A stretch of DNA of 64,000 nucleotides from contig NZ_JH636435.1 in assembly GCF_000255655.1 (NCBI RefSeq), positions 1,227,683-1,291,682 of the forward strand. Direction: 5' to 3'. The position numbers were made by a program, and so were the translations under genes. Below, one piece after another: positions 16,923-25,900 of the stretch (position 1 is its first letter; each line of letters opens with the position of its first letter). The notes under the pieces are model-generated. The model was not told the DNA's origin, did no database searches, and saw nothing but the letters and a program-made list of their open reading frames with translations. The DNA is from Schlesneria paludicola DSM 18645. GTDB taxonomy: Bacteria > Planctomycetota > Planctomycetia > Planctomycetales > Planctomycetaceae.

Positions 16923-17741
16923 ATGACTCAACTAATCAGCGAAAGCGAGGCAATCTTGAATGCTGCCGAATTGTTTCAGGCTGGACGGCTCGGAGAAGCA
17001 ATCTCAGCCGCGGTTGAGGAAGTGAAAGATCAACCCGGCGACTTGTCACGGCGGACATTGCTATTTTCACTGTTATGCTTTGGCGGCGACCTTGAACGGG
17101 CTCGCAAGCAGCTCGATGTCATTGGAAATCAGGTGGCCCTCTCCGAAGCGCCGGCCTATGTCAATGTGCTGGCCGCGGAAACCTCTCGCCGCCACGTCAT
17201 GTCCGAAGGACTTCGACCTCGGTTTCTCGTCGATCCACCAGCGCGCATTGAAAAATATCTCCAGGCCCTCGACCGCATGCGTGCGAATCAAATGACCGAT
17301 GCGAAATCGCTGCTCGATGCCGCCGAAGAGGAGCGCCTGGAACTACCGGGCGAACTGAACAACGTCGCGTTTGACGATTTTGCCGATGCCGATGACATCA
17401 CGCGATCGGTTTTCGAGTTCACTCAGGGACGGGATTACTTCTGGGTTCCATTTGATCAAATAGCACATCTACAAGTGGTCGTTCCCAATCCAATTCGCCC
17501 TCAGGATCTTTATTCCGCGCCGTGTCAGATCGTGTTGAAGAACGGCGTCACGCAGCGCGGATTCACACCCGTGCTCTATGTCGATAGCTTCCGTGAATCC
17601 AATGCGAATCTGCAATTGGGACATGGCACCGAGTTTCACGATGGCGGAACAGGTGTGTTCCGCGGCACGGGACGCAAACAGTTCGTCGCGGGCGAGGCAG
17701 ATCCGACTCCGCTCGACCTGAAAGATGTCACGTTTAGCTAG
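16923..17741 (+). CDS. tagJ: T6SS accessory protein TagJ (ImpE family)
   Basis: The frame opens at a TTG (16914), but ATG 16923 is the more likely start, giving 272 residues. The N-terminal half is a TPR-like helical domain (AAELFQAGRLGEAISAAVEE, RRTLLFSLLCFGGDLERARK). The C-terminal half has the ImpE signature: the FADADDITRSVFEFTQGRD stretch followed by YFWVPFDQIAHLQVVVP and RPQDLYSAPCQIVLKNG. TagJ binds the TssB N-terminus and modulates ClpV-driven sheath disassembly in systems that carry it. Its place after hcp and before tssE is usual for impE-type clusters. Confidence 0.9.
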   Translation: MTQLISESEAILNAAELFQAGRLGEAISAAVEEVKDQPGDLSRRTLLFSLLCFGGDLERARKQLDVIGNQVALSEAPAYVNVLAAETSRRHVMSEGLRPRFLVDPPARIEKYLQALDRMRANQMTDAKSLLDAAEEERLELPGELNNVAFDDFADADDITRSVFEFTQGRDYFWVPFDQIAHLQVVVPNPIRPQDLYSAPCQIVLKNGVTQRGFTPVLYVDSFRESNANLQLGHGTEFHDGGTGVFRGTGRKQFVAGEADPTPLDLKDVTFS

Positions 17742-18079
17742 CCTTTATTGTCGTTGGCGACGACTGAACTTCGTTGATGACGCGCACAGGAACTGCGCGC
17801 GTATCGCAAGACGTTTTGCAGCCGAACGGGACACCGGGACACACGGGCAACCGCGGATGCCAGCACAATTGGACCATGCGTTTCACACGCATTTCACGAG
17901 CCACCGCCACGATTTCTCATCGTGATCTGAATGACGAACGAATCGCGATAAGAGTGCGCGATCAGGATACGTTGACGTCGGCGCGACCTTCGATCGAAGG
18001 CGAATGACACGGCCGACCACCTCAAAGTACAGGGTTCGCGCTCGCAACCTGTATGAGTCCTTTCCAGAAAGCATCACCA
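17742..18079. other. Intergenic region between tagJ and the putative amidase gene
   Basis: This 338-bp stretch has an open frame (17774-18007) with no ribosome-binding site and poor composition; I do not count it as a gene. No hairpin with a T run or repeat copy is evident. It may contain the promoter of the amidase-like gene. Confidence 0.4.
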
Positions 18080-19111
18080 ATGCCCCTGAACCGAGCGGCC
18101 GTCGTGAAGTATGCCGAAGAACATTGGTTCACGCCGTGTGACGACCACATTTTGCTCTCATACATCAAAGGGCAGGTGAATGTCGAAACCGAGCGAAATC
18201 GGCTGAAGGCCCAGGGCAAACTTCCAGGCAGCGGTTGGAAAGCCGTCATCATTCCTGATATCGACAATCAGAATCGGCTCGTTGACGGCAAAGAACGCGG
18301 TTGCTTCATTCGCAGCAATCCGCTTGGCGAAGAAATTATCGCCCCAGCAAAGCCTTCTGAACTTCAGGGTAAATTCGATATTGTTCCGTTCTATCGAATG
18401 CCGGGCGAGCACGATGGTTTGGTCGACTGCGCCCATTACGTCTCACGTTGCCTGACCGCCGGGGGCGTCAAAATCAATCAGCCGGGCGTTGGGGAACTCG
18501 TGCATGAGATCCGAAAACGGCCCGATACGCGCACATTGGGACTGGAGGTCAAACTGGCGCAAGGCCAACGAATTATGTCGACGGGTATCATGAAGAATGG
18601 CGATCTGATCGCGTACGTTCACGAAGATCCCAAGACCCACAAACGAGGCTACTCACACAGCGCCTTGTATATGGGTTTCGACGCCAAGCATAAAGTGCAT
18701 CGGATGACGTGTCACACCGTCGCGCGTTTTCGCGAGTTCTTTCAGAACGATTCGTGGAACATCACAGACGAACCCGATTGGCGATTCACGCTCGTTCATT
18801 TTTCAGACGAGCCCCACCCGACTCTGCCAAAGCCGATTCGCATGGAAGTCACGGTCAGCGGAACAACAGAAACCTACGAATTTCGCTCAAACGGAATCGT
18901 CGTTCGATCCCGGGCCGCACTTCCACACTTGGCCTTTGGCTCGCGCCCCGACGACAACGGCTACTGGTTTTCCCGTGGTTTAGGAGTGTTCGTCTTCTGG
19001 CCCAAATCGGGACAGGTGGCTCGATTTGGATTCACTTCGGTCAATGATATTCACGGTGCACAGGCAACCGTTGACGGCCACAATGCGACATTTCGAGAAC
19101 TCTCGAACTGA
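18080..19111 (+). CDS. Papain/NlpC-like putative amidase inside the T6SS operon (candidate effector)
   Basis: Two in-frame ATGs exist (18053 and 18080). The second is preferred because the recognisable protein starts PLNRAAVVKYAEEHW right after it; neither has a strong ribosome-binding site. From the 18080 start the product has 343 residues. It resembles the amidase_6/NlpC-P60 type of papain-like cell-wall hydrolases: DCAHYVSRCLTAGGV supplies the probable catalytic Cys (residue 117 from this start), and KNGDLIAYV...RGYSHSALYMGF supplies the probable catalytic His (residue 193), with a further His in the TCHTV stretch. The last 100 residues form a separate beta-rich domain. No signal peptide is seen, as expected for a T6SS effector delivered by the machine. 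No adjacent immunity gene is evident. A housekeeping cell-wall role is the alternative. Confidence 0.65.
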   Translation: MPLNRAAVVKYAEEHWFTPCDDHILLSYIKGQVNVETERNRLKAQGKLPGSGWKAVIIPDIDNQNRLVDGKERGCFIRSNPLGEEIIAPAKPSELQGKFDIVPFYRMPGEHDGLVDCAHYVSRCLTAGGVKINQPGVGELVHEIRKRPDTRTLGLEVKLAQGQRIMSTGIMKNGDLIAYVHEDPKTHKRGYSHSALYMGFDAKHKVHRMTCHTVARFREFFQNDSWNITDEPDWRFTLVHFSDEPHPTLPKPIRMEVTVSGTTETYEFRSNGIVVRSRAALPHLAFGSRPDDNGYWFSRGLGVFVFWPKSGQVARFGFTSVNDIHGAQATVDGHNATFRELSN

Positions 19112-19166
19112 TTGAGCTCCCTGCGAAGGGCCAAATCCCCATCAGAAGCGGCCGCAATGTAGAGAT

Positions 19167-19272
19167 TTGGCGGCCTGTTGAAATAACGAAGACAGGCTGC
19201 GCCCGGTTCATAGGACACCCTGACATCGTGAATGCCAAGGTGCCTGTGACTCGGACTTGAATTGGCCGCCAA
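19167..19272. repeat. Degenerate copy of the ~100-bp inverted-repeat element
   Basis: The arms TTGGCGGCCTGTTGAAAT (from 19167) and the complementary TTGAATTGGCCGCCAA (to 19272) enclose GACATCGTGAATGCCAAGGTGC, the same core as other copies. It sits between the putative amidase gene and tssE. Confidence 0.6.
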
Positions 19273-19317
19273 GGGGGTTTCCGCTTTCCCCGTCCCGGAT
19301 GTCCTGATATTGTCAGG

Positions 19318-19839
19318 ATGAAGTCCGTTTTCCGGAAAGTGATTCGTGAAATGCCGCCCGTCAATCCCCAGCAGCCGTTGCTTCCGTCACTTCTCGATCG
19401 CCTGATCGATGAAGATCCGGAACGGACGAGCGATCCACTTTGGCGCGGCAGTTATCGATTGGAAGAACTGCGAGAGCATGTCCGTCGTGATCTGGAATTC
19501 TTGCTCAACACCCGTCACGGTCGTTACGACCTTTTGAACCAGCCGTGCGAATTGTCGGTTTCCAGCCTGTCCTATGGCTTGCCGGATTTCACGGGGGTGA
19601 TCGGCGGCGGAATGGAGTATAACGAGCGAGTCCGTTTGACCGTGGAACGTGCCATCCGTGACTTTGAACCGCGACTGAGGAACGTCCGAGTCGAAGTACG
19701 AAAACCTGAGTTTGAATACGACCGGAACATGCATTTGACAATCCATGCCATGCTCTCGGTCGATCCAATTCTCGAGCATGTCACGTTCGATACTACTGTC
19801 GAGGCGTCGTCGGGAACCTGCGAGGTTCGTCCAAGTTGA
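19318..19839 (+). CDS. tssE: Type VI secretion baseplate subunit TssE (gp25-like)
   Basis: A gp25/lysozyme-like baseplate wedge protein. Typical features are LLPSLLDRLIDEDP, YRLEELREHVRRDLEFLLNT, the YDLLNQPCELSVSSLSYGLPDFTG stretch and ERVRLTVERAIRDFEPRLRN followed by VRVEVRKPEFEYDRNMHL. The frame gives 173 residues from ATG 19318, where AGG abuts the start. A second ATG at 19351 (MPPVNPQQP, 162 residues) has GGAAAG upstream and may be the true start. It is followed by tssF after about 58 bp. Confidence 0.93.
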   Translation: MKSVFRKVIREMPPVNPQQPLLPSLLDRLIDEDPERTSDPLWRGSYRLEELREHVRRDLEFLLNTRHGRYDLLNQPCELSVSSLSYGLPDFTGVIGGGMEYNERVRLTVERAIRDFEPRLRNVRVEVRKPEFEYDRNMHLTIHAMLSVDPILEHVTFDTTVEASSGTCEVRPS

Positions 19840-19897
19840 GCCTTCCAACGGCCGGATCGTGCCGATGATCAATCGAATTCGCCGGAACAATTAGACC

Positions 19898-21730
19898 ATG
19901 CGTGATCGACTGGAAGAGTTCTACGAACACGAGCTTTATTATATCCGACGAATGGCGGCCGAGTTTTCTCGTGATCGCCCGAAAATTGCAGACCGGCTGG
20001 ATCTTGGCAATGAGGCACGAGAATCTGCCGATCCGCACGTCGAACGGCTGATCGAATCATTCGCTTTCCTGACCGCTCGTGTGCGGCTAAAGATGGAAGA
20101 CGAATTCCCGGAACTGACCGATTCGCTGCTCGGCCTGCTCTATCCCCACTATTTGAATCCGATTCCGTCGCTCTCGATTGCGCAATTTCTGCTCGATCCC
20201 AGCCAAGGCAAGCTGACTGACGGCTTCACGATTCCACGCCAGAGCCGTTTGATCTCCCGAGATGTGCAGGGGATCCCGTGTCGTTTCCGCACGACCTATC
20301 CGGTGACACTTTGGCCCCTCGAACTCACGACAACGTACTTGACTGCGCCCTTCGGATCGGGCATCCGCTTGCCCGCGGGATTTGCCCATGTCGAAGCGAT
20401 GCTGCGATTGGAACTGCGAATCGAAGGGAACACTCCTTGGAAATCACTGAGCCTTGACCAGTTACGGGTCTGCTTGAATGGTGATGAACGAACCACTCAT
20501 CAGTTGTATGAACTGATCTTCAATCACTGCGAAGGCGTCTTCTTACGAGATGGAAGCGGTGCGGGCCGCATGCTTCCTGCCGATTCGATACGTGAAGTCG
20601 GTTTTGGGCTGGACGAGGGGCTGCTTCCGTATGATCCACGATCGTTTATCGGCTATCGGTTGCTGACCGAGTACTTTGCGTTTCCTCAGAAATTCCTGTT
20701 CGCCGACCTGACCGACCTGCACCCGGTCGTCGCGAACGCCACGGGACAAAAGATCGATATTTGCCTGTTGCTCAATAAAGCAGATCGCACGCTCGAATCG
20801 CGAGTTGACCCAAACATCCTTCGCCTGGGATGCTCGCCGATCGTGAATCTGTTTAGCCACCATGCAGATCCGATCCGCCTGACGCAAACACAAACCGAAT
20901 ATCACGTGATCCCCGACGTCCGGCATCGGCGTGCGTTCGAGGTCTACTCGATCGATTCTGTCACCAGCACGAATGTCGACAACAGCGCCACCACCGAATA
21001 CCAGCCGTTCTTTGCGTGTCGACACGGTCGGACGACGGACCTGAACCCCACATACTGGCATTCGAAACGAACTCCGTCGACCGTCAAGAATGACCGCGGA
21101 ACCGAGATGTGGCTGTCGCTGGTCGATCTGGGATTCAATCCATCCCGGCCTGCCGCCGAAGTCTTGAGTATCGCCCTTACATGCAGCAACCGAGACCTTC
21201 CGGGCGAGCTTCGCACATCGGGAGGGGAAAGCTGGGGATTTCAACTGGAAGGCCAGGCACCAATCAAGCGAATTGATCCAATCGTCCCCCCGACATTGCC
21301 ATGCCGAATTCCTGATGGAGAACTCCGTTGGAGATTGATTTCACATCTGTCTCTCAATCATTTTTCCATTTCCGACGGCGAGTCCGGCGCCGATGCCTTG
21401 CGCGAACTGCTGAAGCTTTATGATTACAACAATACGCGCGCCACGTCGCAGCAGATTGCAGGCATCTCGAGCATCTCAAGCCGACGTAAGACCGCGAGAA
21501 TTGCTGGCGGTGGTGCCGTCGGGTTTTGCCGCGGAATTGAACTTGACATGACATTTGATCCGGAAAAATATCCCGGCGTCGGTGCGTTTCTCATGGCCAG
21601 TGTGCTCGATAAATTCGTCGGACTGTATGCCTCGATCAATTCGTTTACGCGTCTGTCGACGCGTATGAAGAATGCGCCCGAGCCATTCAAAATCTGGCCG
21701 TACCGCGTCGGAGATCAGACGATTCTGTGA
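19898..21730 (+). CDS. tssF: Type VI secretion baseplate subunit TssF (VasA)
   Basis: A 610-residue TssF, the major baseplate wedge protein (with TssG, TssE and TssK). Hallmarks are the opening MRDRLEEFYEHELYYIRRMA, then FAFLTARVRLKMEDEFPELT and LLGLLYPHYLNPIPSLSIAQ near residues 50-95, DGFTIPRQSRLIS, and the C-terminal GVGAFLMASVLDKFVGLYAS...NSFTRLSTRM. Length is normal for the family. tssG begins 76 bp after its stop. Confidence 0.97.
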   Translation: MRDRLEEFYEHELYYIRRMAAEFSRDRPKIADRLDLGNEARESADPHVERLIESFAFLTARVRLKMEDEFPELTDSLLGLLYPHYLNPIPSLSIAQFLLDPSQGKLTDGFTIPRQSRLISRDVQGIPCRFRTTYPVTLWPLELTTTYLTAPFGSGIRLPAGFAHVEAMLRLELRIEGNTPWKSLSLDQLRVCLNGDERTTHQLYELIFNHCEGVFLRDGSGAGRMLPADSIREVGFGLDEGLLPYDPRSFIGYRLLTEYFAFPQKFLFADLTDLHPVVANATGQKIDICLLLNKADRTLESRVDPNILRLGCSPIVNLFSHHADPIRLTQTQTEYHVIPDVRHRRAFEVYSIDSVTSTNVDNSATTEYQPFFACRHGRTTDLNPTYWHSKRTPSTVKNDRGTEMWLSLVDLGFNPSRPAAEVLSIALTCSNRDLPGELRTSGGESWGFQLEGQAPIKRIDPIVPPTLPCRIPDGELRWRLISHLSLNHFSISDGESGADALRELLKLYDYNNTRATSQQIAGISSISSRRKTARIAGGGAVGFCRGIELDMTFDPEKYPGVGAFLMASVLDKFVGLYASINSFTRLSTRMKNAPEPFKIWPYRVGDQTIL

Positions 21731-21806
21731 CGCGAGTCACAATCGATCGCCAGCCGGCAGTTCGCGTTTCAACATCGGCCGTACAATCGCAAAGGACACA
21801 CTCAGC

Positions 21807-22949
21807 ATGGCAACGCCGGATCAGACATCCGACCCCACCGGGGTGATCGCGCTGCTGCTTTCCGAGGGATACCGGTTCAATTTTTTCCAGGCCGTACGGC
21901 TGATGGAACGCTGGCAATCGTCGTTTGAGCCGGTTGGACACGACAGCGTGCCCCACCGGGAAGTGGTGCGTTTCTCGTCGTATGCGTCGCTAGAGTTCCC
22001 TGCCAGTCAAATCAGGAATATCGACCAGCGGAAAGATCTGTCACATCCCGCACGGATGGTCGTCACCTTCATGGGGCTGACAGGGCCGGTGAGCGCTCTG
22101 CCACAGCACTACACAGAGATCGTGGTTGAGCGATTGCAACGAAAAGATCACGCGCTTCTTGAATTTCTTGATCTCTTCAATCACCGCCTCGTTTCACTCT
22201 TTTATCGAGCGTGGGAAAAATATCAGTTCTGGATTCTGAGCGAACGAGCCCTGCAGCAAGAACAGATCGCCGTCCAACTGGGACGCGAACAGCATCGTTC
22301 GTTCGTGGTGGATCAGCGACCCAAACTGGATCCAATCGGCCAGATCCTGCTCAGCCTGGCGGGACTCGGCAGTCCTGCGACACGCTATTCGCTGCCTGAA
22401 CGTGATCGACTGGAACCTCGAACCGAAGTGCCGGACCAAACGTGGCGTTTCTACGCCGGACTGCTGTCCCATCGCCATCGGCCGGCGTGCGGTCTTGAGT
22501 CCATTCTGTCAGATCACTTTGCCTGGTCCGTGAAGGTACGGCCGCTGTCCGGGCGTTGGCTGCAACTGGAAAACGACGATCGTACACGTCTGCAACGAGG
22601 TTGGAACACGAAACTGGGCCAGGAAACGGTTGCGGGCAAGAAGGTCTGGGAAGCCCAAGGAAAGTTTCGGCTGCAAATCGGCCCCTTGGACTATGAACAG
22701 TTCTGTTCGCTTTTGCCGATCGGGGCGGCGCACCGACCGCTCGTTCAGATCTCGCGAATGTACGCTGGACAACATCTCGATTTTGATCTCGACCTTCAAT
22801 TACGAACCTCGGAAATCCCCAAGCTAAGATGCGGCGAAAAAAGCGGCATCGGTGCAAGATTGGGCTGGAACACTTGGCTTAACACGAGACAGTTCCAGAC
22901 GACTCTCGCCTCCGTAAAACTGCGTTCCTATGACGATCGATCGGAATAG
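21807..22949 (+). CDS. tssG: Type VI secretion baseplate subunit TssG
   Basis: The open frame extends back into tssF, but ATG 21807 has AAAGGA at the right distance, gives 380 residues and starts just before the family N-terminus YRFNFFQAVRLMERW. Other TssG features are VVTFMGLTGPVSALPQHYTEIV, LLEFLDLFNHRLVSLFYRAWEKYQ, LSLAGLGSPATR and the C-terminal RLGWNTWLNT. It is the last rightward T6SS gene; the leftward VWA gene ends only 21 bp beyond, so there is no room for a normal terminator between them. Confidence 0.95.
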   Translation: MATPDQTSDPTGVIALLLSEGYRFNFFQAVRLMERWQSSFEPVGHDSVPHREVVRFSSYASLEFPASQIRNIDQRKDLSHPARMVVTFMGLTGPVSALPQHYTEIVVERLQRKDHALLEFLDLFNHRLVSLFYRAWEKYQFWILSERALQQEQIAVQLGREQHRSFVVDQRPKLDPIGQILLSLAGLGSPATRYSLPERDRLEPRTEVPDQTWRFYAGLLSHRHRPACGLESILSDHFAWSVKVRPLSGRWLQLENDDRTRLQRGWNTKLGQETVAGKKVWEAQGKFRLQIGPLDYEQFCSLLPIGAAHRPLVQISRMYAGQHLDFDLDLQLRTSEIPKLRCGEKSGIGARLGWNTWLNTRQFQTTLASVKLRSYDDRSE

Positions 22950-22970
22950 ATCGCGAGGTCCGCGATTGCG

Positions 22971-25900
22971 TTACTGTTCACTATCCCATTTTTCGATTTC
23001 GAGTGGCGATTGGATTTCAACCGCGTCACGCTTTAGTCTGGTGGGTGAAGTTAAAGCGACGTGGAATCGGTCGGGATCAAACCGTTCGCTCACATCAAAC
23101 GCGTAGATGATCTGCTGCCCCGATTCATAAAATGTACTCGTCCAATCGTAGCTCTTCGGGCTGAACTGCGATTCAATTCTTGAGAGTTCTCCCACTTCCA
23201 CACGAACATCCGCGACGCGGATTGGGTTGGACTTATCAGTCCCCTGCAGCTTCACCAGCAATTTTCCGCCCTTGCGCTCGGCCGTAATATTGAGAGACCG
23301 ATTCGGCCAGTCGTCGAGTGTCACCGACTGCGGATCTTTCAACAGCATCGCGGCCGATACTTTTTCGTCGGGCTCCGTACGATTCATTTTCCAGAATGCC
23401 TGGACTTCGGGTTTGGCATCTTTGGGCCAGTCTCTCAGTTCCACTTGCCAGACTGGAACAGACTGTTGCGGCGACAGCTTCCAGGAACCCGAAAACTGAC
23501 GAGTTGATCGCATGGGCGAAATCGTAATCTGGATTTCCGCCGGCCGATCAACCATACCGATTGGATCATTTCCACGATCCAGTGAGAATTCGAACAGAGC
23601 CCGCTTTGTCGTGTCGTTATAGTCCGCCTTCAAGTAGCCAAATCGACTTGGCTCGTTCTCCGCAGGCTCACGCGTCCCCTTGATCCGTCGCGACAGTTTG
23701 GGAACGGGGCGATGGTGCTTGAGCAACCGATTGGAAATCTGCAGATCAAACTCCAGTCGTTCTCCACCTGAAATTTTCGCGGTGAACGAAGGAACCCCGG
23801 GAAACTGAACCTGATACGTGTCCGCCGCCAAGTCATCAACCGCACGCCCCAGGGGCGACTCAATATTCAATGGCGGCTCGGCAGCGCGCACGACCGAAAA
23901 CGGACGCGGCTTCATCACGCGATCAATGATCTGAGCCAGTTTGGCTGCGGTCGGCGCTTGATGGAACTTTCCCCCGGTCTTTTCTGCGAGCTTCGTCAGC
24001 GTTTCAATCTCGGCAAGCTTGTCGAGGTCGAACGCAACCAGATGGAGCGCCAGTTCCGGATGTCCCCGATAGAGATCTTCAAGAGCCCTGTATCGCGCTC
24101 CATTCGTACGTTCGTCGTTGTACGCCCCATCACAAATCGCCACGACGACACCACCTCGTTTTTGTGCGATCAAGTACTCTGACGCAGCCCGAACGGAACC
24201 GAGCAACGGCGTTTCACCGTAGGGTTCCAATGTTTGTACGCCGTCAAATGGTTGATCGGGGTCGACGTAGGCATTCATCCGCCGGAATTGGTTTCCAATC
24301 AAAGGGCTGGGTGGCACCAGAATTTCAAAATCATTTCGCCAATTGTCTTTCACTTCATCCGGAATCGGCTGCCGCCAGTTCTGATTTGTTTCTGTCAGAT
24401 TGGGATCGCGATTTTTGGCTTTCGCACGATGTCCATACGCCATCAACCCAATCACATGAGGCTCTTTCTCGTTGCGCTCCGTCGATGCATCGCGAAGAAC
24501 CTTCAAGGTATCTGAAAGTGCCTTGCGGGCCACATCAAACCGACGCAGCGGCTGCCCCTTCACAATCTCGTCACGCATACTCAGCGAGCAGTCAATGATG
24601 AAAATTGTGTCGCGTCGATCGGCGCCTTGCACCAGGATCGCGCCCTTGTCCGAAGGTGATTGGTACTCGCGGTCGATCGACTGAGGTGGGCATGGATTAA
24701 CGCTCAGCCAGCCATCCTGACGATTCCAAAACTGCCCCCGATAAAGCAGGCGCGGCATGACACTGATCGCTTCGCAATTCGCCGTGGGAATCGGCCGATT
24801 GCGATGAATCGTAAATTCGTGCGACATTCCCGTACGAGTGACCGCGCGCCGCCCTAGCGGAAGGAACTCGAGAATCTGCTCTGCGGAAATGGCATTCTCG
24901 TCCATCCATAGGGCCGCAGTCCCCGCGGAAACATGATCATCAATGGTCACAGTGAAGCTGTGTACGGCCTTCTCGACAAGGCTTAAATCGACACCCGGAC
25001 TAAAAGGAGCGATCTTGAGAGTGGCCAGTTTTTTCTCTTCGAGGCCGCGACTGACGCGTTCCCGCTCCATCCGCATGGCGCGAATTCCCAGTGTTTCTTC
25101 CTGATGCGCGGCCGCTCGCATCGCCTGAGTGGCCGCCAGGACAAACCAGCGTTCGACGCCATTCGAATTGCCCCAGAAATCTTCGAGATATCTTTCTGCC
25201 TGCCGCAAACACATGGCCCCCTGATCGAATGCCTGAACTTTCGCGACCGGATCGTTATCGAGCTTGAACGACACCGCATCGTAGCCATGCATGGTTCGCG
25301 CCGATCGTTCAGCAGCGAGTAATCCATTCAAGGCATCGGGGACTTGATCAGACTTGAGTTGATCCGAATCTTTGACCGGCGGCAGCGCCCGATTTTTCGC
25401 TCGTTCCCGGAATTCGCTACGCACCTCCCGGCCAAGTTTCGCCAGTTCAGCACTCTGGTTCTTGCTGACCAGGCACGCCTCGGCCCAGTCCACCCAGCGC
25501 TGGTTCATTCCAACGTAGGATGGATCCAGCGACAACACCTGAAGTGCCCAAAGCGCCTGCCAACAGCCATCGACACCGGTCCAATTCTCGCCGTTCCATT
25601 CCGTCGATTGCTCAATCGGAGTCTTCTGCGAATCCAGGTAGCGGGTTCGGTCGCTCTCTTCGAGCGCGGCCAGCAAACCACCGCGCGCCTCGGCCAAAAG
25701 ACCTGACCACTGCAGGGCATTCCGAATTTGTAACCAGCGGTAATATTGAGTTTGTCCTTGCCCGCCTTTTGAATCACCCGCACCCAAATTCGGAGCCCCA
25801 ATCAACGTTTTGGCGTGCAGCGTCAATTGATCTTTTAGCTTCCGGGTCTCATTCAGCGAAATGACAACCGCGTCACGTTCGGTGCGCCAGGCGTCTGTGG

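Noticed and set aside
17774..18007. Open frame of 77 codons between tagJ and the amidase-like gene, considered as an immunity gene
   Set aside because: No ribosome-binding site, unusual composition rich in Thr/Arg, and an overlapping frame on the other strand of similar quality.
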